This document shows, piece by piece, positions 1 through 6,618 of a DNA stretch of 64,000 nt. Below the pieces are notes generated by a model, which ran no database searches, was not told the origin of the DNA, and was given only the letters and a program-made list of their open reading frames with translations. The position numbers were made by a program, and so were the translations under genes. Each line of letters starts with the position of its first letter. Within the stretch, counting starts at the first letter, position 1. Source of the DNA: Bacteroidota bacterium (GTDB taxonomy: Bacteria > Bacteroidota > Bacteroidia > Sphingobacteriales > Sphingobacteriaceae); the NCBI GenBank assembly GCA_023427985.1, contig JAEYZM010000032.1:1-64000 (forward strand). The letters run 5' to 3'.

Positions 1-243
1 TTTGTCCATCGTTGGTATATCTGATGGGTTGACCACTTTTACGTTCCAACCAACATTTAAGAAATATCTTGATGCAGAAAAACCACAGCATCCTGCTTCG
101 TATGCGAGATTAACTTCATGTGCAGGATAATTCTTTGAAACATATTCATACAATAGATCAGCTTTTGGTGGTATCGTCATGGGTTTATGATCCGAAATAT
201 CTGTTCTCATATGAATTACCCATTTTTTTTTGTGAATGTCCAT
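1..243 (-). CDS. IS110-family transposase, N-terminal part (partial)
   Basis: Reading leftwards from the ATG at 243-241 gives an open frame of 81 codons to the window edge. It begins MDIHKKKW and continues with YEAGCCGFSASRYF and NVGWNVKVVNPSDIPTMDK. This is the RuvC-like (DEDD) N-terminal domain of IS110-family recombinases: the Asp of MDIH and the Glu of YEAG match the first two catalytic acids. The rest, including the C-terminal serine domain, lies outside the window. No stop or frameshift is seen, so unlike the copy at 5450-6484 this one may be functional. In-frame residues before the ATG (..PKLYIG) hint at a longer N-terminus, but a stop codon lies just upstream and no other ATG is available. 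Confidence 0.85.
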   Translation of the reverse strand, partial: MDIHKKKWVIHMRTDISDHKPMTIPPKADLLYEYVSKNYPAHEVNLAYEAGCCGFSASRYFLNVGWNVKVVNPSDIPTMDK

Positions 244-365
244 ACCAATGTATAACTTAGGTGGAGCAGTTTAAGTGTTGCCATATTATTCTATTTTTGG
301 GTGAAATATGAATTTAAGTATTGTCACATATTTATTGATGGAATATTTGCTACTGCTTTTACATG
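1..365 (-). mobile_element. IS110-family insertion sequence, copy 1 (5' end only, cut by window edge)
   Basis: The minus strand encodes the N-terminus of an IS110-type transposase. Between its start codon (243) and about 365 lies a non-coding end that recurs at 6485-6605 in front of a second copy. Beyond about 365 the sequence becomes an attC-like hairpin, so the element end is placed there; the exact base is uncertain. The rest of the element lies left of the window. Confidence 0.8.
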
Positions 366-377
366 GGTGCTTGGCAA
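300..377. repeat. 78-nt stretch identical in both IS110 copies (copy 1)
   Basis: Bases 300-377 are identical to 6541-6618. The stretch covers the non-coding transposase-proximal end of the IS and runs about 12 nt into the attC-like left arm (GGGTGCTTGGC at 365-375). Flanking coding sequence of the two copies matches at only roughly three quarters of positions, so this segment is unusually conserved. IS110 elements carry terminal non-coding ends, one of which encodes the bridge RNA; a transposase promoter is another possible role. Confidence 0.85.
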
Positions 378-489
378 AAGTGGCGGTTCAGTGCTCCGCA
401 GACAGTTTTTTAGTTAATAATACATTGGTTCTCCGCATCAACATTTGTGGTAAAAATCGCCACCTTCGCCAAGCCCAAAACGTTATGCC
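362..489 (+). repeat. attC-like hairpin site A (left arm interrupted by IS110 copy 1)
   Basis: The left arm GGGTGCTTGGC followed by AAAAGTGGCGG (365-386) is imperfectly complementary to the right arm at 458-475 (CGCCACCTTCGCCAAGC). The right arm is followed by CCAAAACGTTATGC, with a GTT-type core at 482. This is the layout of an integron attC site (paired L arms, variable centre, GTTRRRY-like right core). The outer left core is missing, consistent with the IS having inserted just left of the arm. The right arm is close to those at 3982-4012 and 6698-6728. Confidence 0.6.
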
Positions 490-554
490 TCATTGTAGAG
501 CGATACAGAAATCTAGCAATTTTCAATTGACAGTTCAATATTGATTACGATACA

Positions 555-1127
555 ATGATGAATGAATTTTACAACTTTATTAGGTCAGTTCATGACATTG
601 ATAAAGAAACCTTTCAACTTTTAACAGAGAATTTTAAGACAAAATGTTTTAAAAAAGGAGAGCATATTGTTAAACCTGGGCAAATAGAGCGTGAAATATT
701 TTTTACTAAAATCGGTGTTCAGATGTACTGTTTTGATGCAAACAGTAAGATGAACATTATTGGGTTTTCGTACGCTCCAAACATTTGTGCTATACCCGAA
801 TCTTTCTTTTTTCAAAAACCCTCCAAATATTATCTCACTTGTTTAACCGATAGCGAGTTATACTATTTGACCTTTGAAGATTTGCAGAAGATATTTGACC
901 AATCTCAACAAGTCGAAAGGCTTTTTAGAAAATTAGCCGAATCGGTCGGAATAGGTTTAATTAACAGGCAAATAGAATTAAGAACAACAACAATTGAGGA
1001 AAGATTTAAAATATTTTGTCAACGAAGTCCGCATTTGTTACAACTTGTTCCACACAAATACATTGCTTCTTATTTGGCAATTGACGCTACTAATTTTAGT
1101 AAACTCTTTAATAATGTAAAATTCTAA
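555..1127 (+). CDS. Crp/Fnr-family transcriptional regulator
   Basis: A 190-residue protein with a cyclic-nucleotide-binding-like beta-roll in its N-terminal two thirds (KPGQIEREIFFTKIGVQ, then FYAP/PESFFF-like loops) and a C-terminal winged-helix recognition segment, KYIASYLAIDATNFSKL. This is the usual size and order for the short Bacteroidota Crp/Fnr-like regulators (188-196 residues elsewhere in this window). The effector cannot be read from the sequence. A second ATG follows at 558. It is the first gene after attC-like site A, so it may be cassette-borne, and it probably shares a transcript with the membrane-protein gene 70 bp downstream. Confidence 0.85.
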   Translation: MMNEFYNFIRSVHDIDKETFQLLTENFKTKCFKKGEHIVKPGQIEREIFFTKIGVQMYCFDANSKMNIIGFSYAPNICAIPESFFFQKPSKYYLTCLTDSELYYLTFEDLQKIFDQSQQVERLFRKLAESVGIGLINRQIELRTTTIEERFKIFCQRSPHLLQLVPHKYIASYLAIDATNFSKLFNNVKF

Positions 1128-1199
1128 TCTTGGTCTTCGCCAACTTTTTTTTAAATCATAATCCTGAACTTTGTGGCGTTTCTTTTAACAAAATCAGGT

Positions 1200-1850
1200 A
1201 TGACATTACAACATATTTTTTATATCCCTGCAATTTTATTGCTTGGATTTATATTTGGCACAATTGTGAGCGAATCCAAACAAGGCAATACAAGAACAGC
1301 AAGTAGCTCATTACAGCATAAAATTTCCGAAAAAAGATTGCTTTACACTTTTCTCATTTTCATACTTGTTTTTGTAATCACACATATATTTGAAATTCCA
1401 GGGGGATTAAAAGAAATCAATCAACTATTAAATGGTGTTAAGATATTTGACAGAAATCCCGTATTCTCAAGTGATGAGGTTTATGAGCGAGTACGGTTGT
1501 TTTCCACAAAAGGGCTACTTGCTTACAAACGGTTTACATACACTACCGACATATTGTTTCCTATTTCATTTTTTGCATTTCTGTTGACATTTTCTCGCTT
1601 CGTTGCCTCCAGAATAATATTGAAACAAATGACATACTTCCTGACAGGACTGCCTTATTTTTGGTTTTCGGCAGACTTGATTGAAAATGCAATCATATTC
1701 AGTATTTTATCTGCGTTTCCAAATCAAATTGACTTTCTTGGAAATTCTTTAGGGTTGATTACGGTAGCAAAGTTTGGCTTACTTTTACTTTCAATATTCA
1801 CACCCTCTTTACTATTTATATTAGCAAAGAAAAATAGTGTTACCGAATAA
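1200..1850 (+). CDS. Multi-pass membrane protein of unknown function
   Basis: From the ATG at 1200 the product is 216 residues with about five hydrophobic segments: residues 3-24, about 48-67, about 117-133, 150-175 and near the C-terminus. No catalytic motif was recognised. A GTG at 1173 would add nine residues (MAFLLTKSG), but the ATG gives a cleaner membrane start. The gene follows the Crp/Fnr-like regulator closely in the same direction inside the attC-flanked accessory block, so the two may form one mobile unit. I do not recognise a family. Confidence 0.7.
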   Translation: MTLQHIFYIPAILLLGFIFGTIVSESKQGNTRTASSSLQHKISEKRLLYTFLIFILVFVITHIFEIPGGLKEINQLLNGVKIFDRNPVFSSDEVYERVRLFSTKGLLAYKRFTYTTDILFPISFFAFLLTFSRFVASRIILKQMTYFLTGLPYFWFSADLIENAIIFSILSAFPNQIDFLGNSLGLITVAKFGLLLLSIFTPSLLFILAKKNSVTE

Positions 1851-1964
1851 AATAAATAACGAGTAATTGGAAATAATTGACTTTTTCTCGACAGAACACA
1901 AAGCGATTTTTACACATAACGACACTTATTACATATACACTTAATCACAACAGACAGACAAAAA

Positions 1965-2084
1965 ATGGGACATTTAGACGAAGTGTTGTTTAAAAAAGGA
2001 ACTGTGAAACTTTACTTGCCGACAGAATGAAAGAACAACGAAGGCATAACTTCGTATTGGCAATATTACGAACGACCGTCCTAA
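1965..2084 (+). pseudogene. Small reading frame interrupted by TGA (possible gene remnant)
   Basis: The ATG at 1965 opens a frame of 21 codons (MGHLDEVLFKKGTV..LPTE) to a TGA at 2028-2030. Reading through the TGA the same frame continues KNNEGITSYWQYYERPS to a TAA at 2082-2084. The residue composition on both sides looks protein-like, suggesting a 39-codon gene broken by one substitution, or chance. The remainder of the 370-bp space between 1850 and 2221 holds no other gene I can support. Confidence 0.3.
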
Positions 2085-2097
2085 AATAAAAAAGTCG

Positions 2098-2220
2098 TAC
2101 ATTTGCAGACACAAAAAACTTAAACAACTCGAAATGTAAAAATATAATTTCTTTCAGACAAATCAGAACAACAACCGCAAAGCGGTCGCTGTATTGTTTC
2201 ATCTTTTAAAGAAAGGAATT
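2098..2220 (+). promoter_or_regulatory. Possible promoter box and leader of the ABC-F gene
   Basis: TACATTTG at 2098-2105 matches the Bacteroidota -7 consensus TANNTTTG, but no convincing -33 box is present. The leader that would follow is about 110 nt and contains a short ACCGC-AAA-GCGGT hairpin at about 2174-2187 ahead of the ribosome-binding site AAAGGAA. ABC-F resistance genes are often controlled by leader attenuation; here this is only a possibility. Confidence 0.3.
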
Positions 2221-3807
2221 ATGCTTACTTTACAAAACATTTCATATACACATCCAAACAAAGATTTACTGTTTAGCGACATCAACCTGACAGTAAACAA
2301 TCACGAAAAAACCGCTTTAATTGGCAACAACGGAGTTGGAAAATCTACTTTGCTCAAAATTATAGCAGGCGAACTTCAACCAACCATCGGACAAATAAAC
2401 GTTGAAGCCGAACCGTATTATGTTCCGCAGATTTTCGGTCAGTTCAATCATTTGACCATCTCACAAGCGTTGAAAATTGATGAGAAACTGAACGCTTTGA
2501 AAGAAATTCTAAACGGAAACACAAGCGAAGAAAATTTTAATTTGCTCAATGACGATTGGACAATCGAAGACCGTTGTACCGAAGCATTAAGCTATTGGCA
2601 ACTTAACAATTTTGACTTATCGCAAAAAATGGAAGCGTTGAGTGGTGGACAAAAAACAAAAGTTTTTCTTGCAGGAATTTCCATTCATCAACCCGAGTTG
2701 GTTTTATTAGATGAGCCAAGTAATCATTTAGACATCACGAGCCGACAACTTTTGTATGACTTTGTTCAAACCACAAAAAGTACTTTAATCATCGTAAGCC
2801 ACGACAGAAAATTACTCAACATTTTGAATAATGTTTGCGAATTGAGCAAATACGGAATTAAAATTTATGGTGGTAATTACGACTTTTATAAAGAACAAAA
2901 GCAAATAGAAAATAACGCTTTGAACCAAGATATTCAAAGCAAAGAAAAAGCATTGCGAAAAGCGAAAGAAAAAGAAAGAGAAACTTTAGAGCGACAACAA
3001 AAATTGGACAGTCGTGGCAAAGGCAAACAAGAAAAATCGGGCGTTGCTCGAATAATGATGAACACTTTGCGAAACAATGCAGAAAACAGTACTTCAAAAT
3101 TGAAGAGTGTTCACGCAGAAAAAATCGGAGGAATTTCTCAAGACTTACAAGAACTACGTTCTTCCATACCCGACATTGATAAAATGAAATTTGGCTTTGA
3201 TAATTCAGCTTTGCATAAAGGGAAAATTCTATTTACAGCAACGGACATCAACTTTGGTTATGACAAACAACCGCTTTGGAAAGACAATCTAAATTTTCAA
3301 ATCACAAGTGGCGAATGTATTTCGTTGAAAGGAAAAAACGGTTCGGGAAAGACGACTTTAATCAACTTGATTTTAGGGAATTTAGAACCGCAATTAGGAA
3401 CAATTTACCGAGCGGACAATAAATCGGTTTATATTGACCAAGACTATTCTTTGCTCGACAACACGTTGAAAGTTTACGAACAAGCCCAACAATTCAACAC
3501 TACGGCACTACAAGAACACGAAGTCAAAATCCGTTTAAATCGTTTTTTATTTGGCAAGGACGATTGGGATAAACCTTGCATTGCATTGAGTGGAGGCGAA
3601 AGAATGCGTTTATTATTGTGTTGTCTGACCATTAACAGCAAATCGCCCGATATTATTATCCTTGACGAACCAACTAATAATTTGGACATTCAGAATGTTG
3701 AGATTTTGACAACAGCCATAAATGAATATCAAGGAACACTAATTGTTGTATCGCACGATGAAACATTTTTGGAGCAAATAAATATAGAACGAACGATTGC
3801 ACTCTGA
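2221..3807 (+). CDS. ABC-F family ATPase (ribosome-associated ABC protein)
   Basis: A 528-residue soluble protein with two ABC cassettes and no membrane segments. Cassette 1 has Walker A GNNGVGKST (about 35-43), signature LSGGQ, Walker B LVLLDEPSNHLD and SHDR. A charged Lys/Glu-rich linker follows (about 225-310). Cassette 2 has GKNGSGKTT, LSGGE, IIILDEPTNNLD and SHDE. This is the ABC-F architecture (EttA/Uup and the antibiotic-resistance ARE proteins), which act on the ribosomal E site. The ATG at 2221 is chosen over an upstream in-frame ATG at 2194 because AAAGGAA precedes it and homologous starts look like MLTLQNISY. Its place between attC-like sites makes a mobile resistance or stress gene plausible; the substrate drug, if any, cannot be inferred. 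Confidence 0.9.
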   Translation: MLTLQNISYTHPNKDLLFSDINLTVNNHEKTALIGNNGVGKSTLLKIIAGELQPTIGQINVEAEPYYVPQIFGQFNHLTISQALKIDEKLNALKEILNGNTSEENFNLLNDDWTIEDRCTEALSYWQLNNFDLSQKMEALSGGQKTKVFLAGISIHQPELVLLDEPSNHLDITSRQLLYDFVQTTKSTLIIVSHDRKLLNILNNVCELSKYGIKIYGGNYDFYKEQKQIENNALNQDIQSKEKALRKAKEKERETLERQQKLDSRGKGKQEKSGVARIMMNTLRNNAENSTSKLKSVHAEKIGGISQDLQELRSSIPDIDKMKFGFDNSALHKGKILFTATDINFGYDKQPLWKDNLNFQITSGECISLKGKNGSGKTTLINLILGNLEPQLGTIYRADNKSVYIDQDYSLLDNTLKVYEQAQQFNTTALQEHEVKIRLNRFLFGKDDWDKPCIALSGGERMRLLLCCLTINSKSPDIIILDEPTNNLDIQNVEILTTAINEYQGTLIVVSHDETFLEQINIERTIAL

Positions 3808-3817
3808 AAAAATACTG

Positions 3818-4014
3818 CCTGTAACAAGGGTTTTGCAAAATGGCGGGATTTCGTCTAAGTTGAAAGTTTTCGGCTTCGTAATCCGCAAAAGCCAATTTTA
3901 TTGGCTTTTTTTGTAATTTAGCAAATAGAAATTGGCTTTTGCTACATGTCGTCTAAATCGAAACTTTCGTCTTCGATTTTCCGCCACTTCGCAAAGCCCC
4001 GAACCGTTAGCGGT
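3818..4014 (+). repeat. attC-like hairpin site C (compound, with internal terminator)
   Basis: The left end TGTAACAAG-GGTTTTGCAAAATGGCGG (3820-3846, read in two parts) pairs imperfectly with the right end CCGCCACTTCGCAAAGCC (3981-3998) and its GTTAGCG core at 4006-4012. The centre holds two related halves: GTCTAAGTTGAAAG..TTCG and GTCTAAATCGAAAC..TTCG. GCAAAAGCCAATTT (3885-3898) is exactly complementary to 3929-3942. It looks like two attC-type sites joined head to tail, about 195 bp in all. Confidence 0.6.
3887..3912 (+). terminator. Rho-independent terminator inside attC-like site C
   Basis: AAAAGCCAAT (3887-3896), loop TTT, ATTGGCTTTT (3900-3909), then further T residues. It lies 80 bp after the ABC-F stop codon and would end that transcript. 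Confidence 0.65.
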
Positions 4015-4039
4015 AAGTGTAACGGACGACTTTACGACT

Positions 4040-4519
4040 ATGAAACGAATAGTATTAATATCTTGTGTTTCCAGAAAAGGAACTACCAAAGCAAAAGCGA
4101 AGGACTTATATAAAGGTCCTTTGTTTACTAATAGTTTGACATACGGACAAGCTTTAAACCCTGACAAAATTTTTATTTTATCTGCACATTACCACTTGCT
4201 TGACCTTGACAAAGAAATAGAACCATATGACGTAACATTAAGTTACGTTTCACCCGAGAAAAGAAAGAAAAAACCAAAATTGAAAGTATTGACAAAAGAT
4301 GAAGCTAGAAAATGGGGACAAGAAGTTTTAAAACAATTAGATGTTTTTGCTGACCTAAGAAATGACACATTTATAATTTTAGCAGGACAATCATATCTTG
4401 AACCAATTCAAAATGGTTTGACAAAAATTGAAGAACCTTTGAAAGGAATTGTGCAGGCAAAGAGACCAGGTAAGTTAAAAGAACTTTTAAGTAAAATAAA
4501 TGATAAAAGAACTGCATAA
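4040..4519 (+). CDS. DUF6884-like protein of a two-gene cassette
   Basis: From the ATG at 4040 the product is 159 residues: MKRIVLISCVSRKGT, then LYKGPLFTNSLTYGQA, FILSAHYHLLDLDKEIEPYD and ILAGQSYLEPI. The early Cys-Ser pair followed by Lys, the LY..PLF segment, the 'LSA-Y-LL' stretch and the P-Y-D motif match what I recall of DUF6884 proteins, whose biochemical function is not established. An upstream in-frame ATG at 3932 lies inside the attC-like hairpin and is unlikely. The stop overlaps the start of the GIY-YIG-like gene by 20 bp, implying coupled translation. The pair fills one cassette (4006-5153). Confidence 0.7.
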   Translation: MKRIVLISCVSRKGTTKAKAKDLYKGPLFTNSLTYGQALNPDKIFILSAHYHLLDLDKEIEPYDVTLSYVSPEKRKKKPKLKVLTKDEARKWGQEVLKQLDVFADLRNDTFIILAGQSYLEPIQNGLTKIEEPLKGIVQAKRPGKLKELLSKINDKRTA

Positions 4520-5129
4520 ATTATTCAACGAACTTGACAGATATTCTTTTCCATTTAAGGACAAGGAAAAAGATATTCCAAAGAACGGTATTTACATAAT
4601 TTTCGAAAAAGGAGAATTATTCGACAACTTTGATAGAATTGTTAGAGTGGGAACTCATACAGGAGAGAAGCAATTACGTTCTCGACTCAACCAGCACTTC
4701 GTAAAAGAGAATAAAAATAGAAGCATTTTTAGGAAAAACATTGGACGTTGCTTCTTGAATAAAGACCAAAGCCCATATTTAACATTGTGGGAACTTGATA
4801 TAACTTCAAAAGCTGAAAAGGAAAAGAATTTAAAACTTCTTGACCTTGACTTTGAAAAAAAGATTGAGAAGAGAATAAGTGACTATATACAAAATAATCT
4901 TTCATTTTGCGTTTTCCAAGTTGACACCAAAGTACAAAGACTTTTTTGGGAAAGTAAAATTGTTTCGACACTTGCAAAATCAAACGAATTGAAACCGTCA
5001 AAAAATTGGTTAGGCAACTATTCGACAAAAGACAAAATAAAAGCAAGCGGACTTTGGCAAGTAAATGAATTATATAATGAAGCTTTGACTGCGAAGGAAC
5101 TTGAAACACTAATACAAATGGTATCGTGA
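4500..5129 (+). CDS. GIY-YIG-like nuclease-fold protein
   Basis: A 209-residue protein. The N-terminal half resembles a GIY-YIG nuclease domain: NGIYIIFEKGE (residues 29-39, GIY motif), RIVRVGTHTG (47-56, YIG-equivalent), LRSRLNQHF (59-67) with conserved-type Arg and His, and RSIFRKNIG. The C-terminal half (about 100-209) is of unknown fold, rich in Lys and aromatic residues. GIY-YIG domains are metal-dependent DNA-cleaving folds found in restriction enzymes, homing endonucleases and repair proteins. The gene starts inside the end of the DUF6884-like gene, so the two probably act together. A defence role is inference from cassette context only. Confidence 0.7.
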   Translation: MIKELHKLFNELDRYSFPFKDKEKDIPKNGIYIIFEKGELFDNFDRIVRVGTHTGEKQLRSRLNQHFVKENKNRSIFRKNIGRCFLNKDQSPYLTLWELDITSKAEKEKNLKLLDLDFEKKIEKRISDYIQNNLSFCVFQVDTKVQRLFWESKIVSTLAKSNELKPSKNWLGNYSTKDKIKASGLWQVNELYNEALTAKELETLIQMVS

Positions 5130-5142
5130 AAGCTGAAAGAAC

Positions 5143-5168
5143 ACCTACCGCTAACAGCCGTTCCTATG
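5143..5168 (+). repeat. Left arm of attC-like site D, separated from its right arm by IS110 copy 2
   Basis: CTACCGCTAACAGCCGTTCC (from about 5147) is complementary at its CCGCTAAC core to GTTAGCGG at 4006-4013, the start of the same cassette, as R'' and R' cores of an integron cassette should be. TAAC..GTTCCT also matches the complement of the right arm at 6717-6726. Joining 5143-5168 to 6605 onward restores an attC-like hairpin. Confidence 0.55.
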
Positions 5169-5206
5169 TAAAGCAGTTAGATAAAATTAAACAAAATAAT
5201 TCGTTA

Positions 5207-5246
5207 AAAAAGAATTAAAAATCATCTAAAATTTTTAATTCTTTTT
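5207..5246. terminator. Perfect 16-bp inverted repeat, terminator-like
   Basis: AAAAAGAATTAAAAAT (5207-5222), 8-nt loop, ATTTTTAATTCTTTTT (5231-5246). The stem is entirely A/T-rich with U-tracts in both directions. It lies 77 bp after the GIY-YIG-like stop codon, so it may end the cassette transcript or belong to the IS end. Confidence 0.45.
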
Positions 5247-5354
5247 GATAATAATTATGCTTCCCGAAATGCAGGACACGCAGGCTCCTATGTGTAGCAA
5301 TCTAAATTTAGACTCTACCTGCACCAGTATGCTATAAGTACATATAACTAGTCA

Positions 5355-5370
5355 TCCCGAATAATCGGGA
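5355..5370. repeat. Variant of the TCCCGA..TCGGGA palindrome
   Basis: TCCCGAATAATCGGGA has the same arms as the perfect 18-bp palindromes at 6190-6207 and 59980-59997 but a different centre. Confidence 0.6.
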
Positions 5371-5449
5371 CTGCGCTCTGCTTGGCGATGTATCTCAAAT
5401 ACCACGGCTGTTTTGTGATCTTTTAAATTTTAATGAGCATTGCTTACAA

Positions 5450-6484
5450 TCATTTATTCATTATACTATGATTTATTTCATATGCTTGTTCTGTTTTGAT
5501 TAAGATAATATTCTATTTGAAAGTTTTCTTGCAATTTTTACAATTATTGATTTTGGATTTTTACCGATATGTTTTCTGTAGTATGCTTGCATTTCTGGAT
5601 CTATACGTAATGCCACCCATGCACTTTCGATTAAATAGCTGCGCAAATGAGGTCTACTTCTAGGTGTAATACCGAATACGTTTTCTGTGTCACCAGAACT
5701 TCTCATCATGGGAATTAATCCAACATATGATGCAAATTCAGAAGCTTTGTTAAAGCGTCTTATATCACCAAGCTCTGCTAATAAAACTGATGCTAAATAT
5801 CCACCAATACCAGGTATACTCTTTAATAGATAATAATCCTTTTTCAAGTGCTTACGACAATATGCTCTTTATTCATTTGCAACAGATAAGTATTCTTGAT
5901 ACACACATTGATAAATTTTTAATTTACTCTTCATGCATATTTTACCTGATTCATTTGACCAGTTTATGTTTTCCAACCAATTAATAAATTCTTTTGTCCA
6001 AGTTGGTTTATCGTATTGTTCTGGTATTTCAATGCCTTGGTATAATAATAATGCTTTGATACTTGTTTTTGATGATCGCAATTGATGTGTTAATGAAACT
6101 ATTTGGCGTGCTAAACTTTTTAATTGATCTTCATTTTCATCGGGGATATAGATACCACGCAGTTGATCTGCTTCTAATTGTTTTGATAATCCCGATAGCT
6201 ATCGGGACGACAGTCGATTTTATCATTCTTTTGATAATGCTGCTTGTCCATTGTTGGGATGTCTGAAGGATTTACAACTTTCACATTCCATCCAACATTT
6301 AAAAAATATCGAGATGCTGAGAAACCGCAACAACCAGCTTCATATACTATGTTAAATCATGTTGAGGAAAATTTTTAGTTACGTAATCATACAATACATT
6401 CGCTTTAGGAGGGATAGTCATAGGTTTATGATCAGAAATATCAGTGCGAATATGAATTGCCCAATTTCGTTTGTGTATGTCCAT
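5450..6484 (-). pseudogene. IS110-family transposase, broken
   Basis: Reading leftwards from the ATG at 6484-6482 gives MDIHKRNWAIHIRTDISDHK, YEAGCCGFSASRYF, NPSDIPTMDK and KNDKID, the DEDD domain. The later part gives LLKSIPGIGGYLASVLLAEL and FASYVGLIPMMRSSGDTE, the C-terminal transposase_20 domain with its serine. The frame is broken by a one-base loss near 6350 relative to copy 1, by the 18-bp palindrome at 6190-6207 (which also shifts frame), by an in-frame TAA at 5869-5871, and by a shift near 5500 after which the expected tail KTEQAYEINH appears in another frame. It cannot make an active recombinase. Confidence 0.85.
6190..6207. repeat. 18-bp perfect palindrome inserted in the transposase pseudogene
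   Basis: TCCCGATAGCTATCGGGA, identical to 59980-59997. It falls between the KNDKIDCR and KQLEADQLRGI coding segments and shifts the reading frame, so it appears to have been inserted into a formerly continuous gene. Confidence 0.8.
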
Positions 6485-6540
6485 ACCAATATATAACTTA
6501 GGTGTTGCAGTTTAAGTGTTGCCATAACCTATATATTTTT

Positions 6541-6618
6541 GGTGAAATATGAATTTAAGTATTGTCACATATTTATTGATGGAATATTTGCTACTGCTTT
6601 TACATGGGTGCTTGGCAA
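6541..6618. repeat. 78-nt stretch identical in both IS110 copies (copy 2)
   Basis: Identical to 300-377; see that entry. It lies between the transposase start (6484) and the attC-like right part, ending in CTTGGCAA of the arm. Confidence 0.85.

Larger units (their letters stand above)
5169..5449. other. Structured downstream end of IS110 copy 2, candidate bridge-RNA region
   Basis: No gene is seen here. The segment holds a perfect 16-bp inverted repeat (5207-5222 with 5231-5246, 8-nt loop), a TCCCGA/TCGGGA hairpin (5355-5370), TCCTATG at 5286-5292 (also present in the left target arm at 5162-5168) and GCTTGGCGATG at 5380-5390, exactly complementary to CATCGCCAAGC of the right arm (6705-6715). 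In the IS1111 subgroup of IS110 elements the bridge RNA, whose loops match donor and target, is encoded at this end. Whether an RNA is made is not known. Confidence 0.4.
5169..6605 (-). mobile_element. IS110-family insertion sequence, copy 2 (degenerate)
   Basis: About 1.44 kb between the two halves of attC-like site D. It contains a minus-strand transposase pseudogene (5450-6484), a non-coding end of about 120 nt at the right (6485-6605) nearly identical to that of copy 1, and a long downstream end of about 280 nt at the left (5169-5449). Boundaries are estimated from where the attC-like arms resume; they may be off by several bases. Confidence 0.7.

Noticed and set aside
308..544. Open frame of 78 codons across the IS end and attC-like site A
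   Set aside because: It crosses the IS/attC junction, has no family-like sequence and the DNA is explained by the hairpin site.
1965..2084. Selenocysteine reading of the TGA at 2028
   Set aside because: No SECIS-like hairpin was seen after the TGA and no selenoprotein family fits; a remnant is the simpler explanation.
6063..6266. Hydrophobic plus-strand frame inside the IS110 pseudogene
   Set aside because: It is antisense to recognisable transposase sequence and includes the inserted palindrome, so it is a chance frame.
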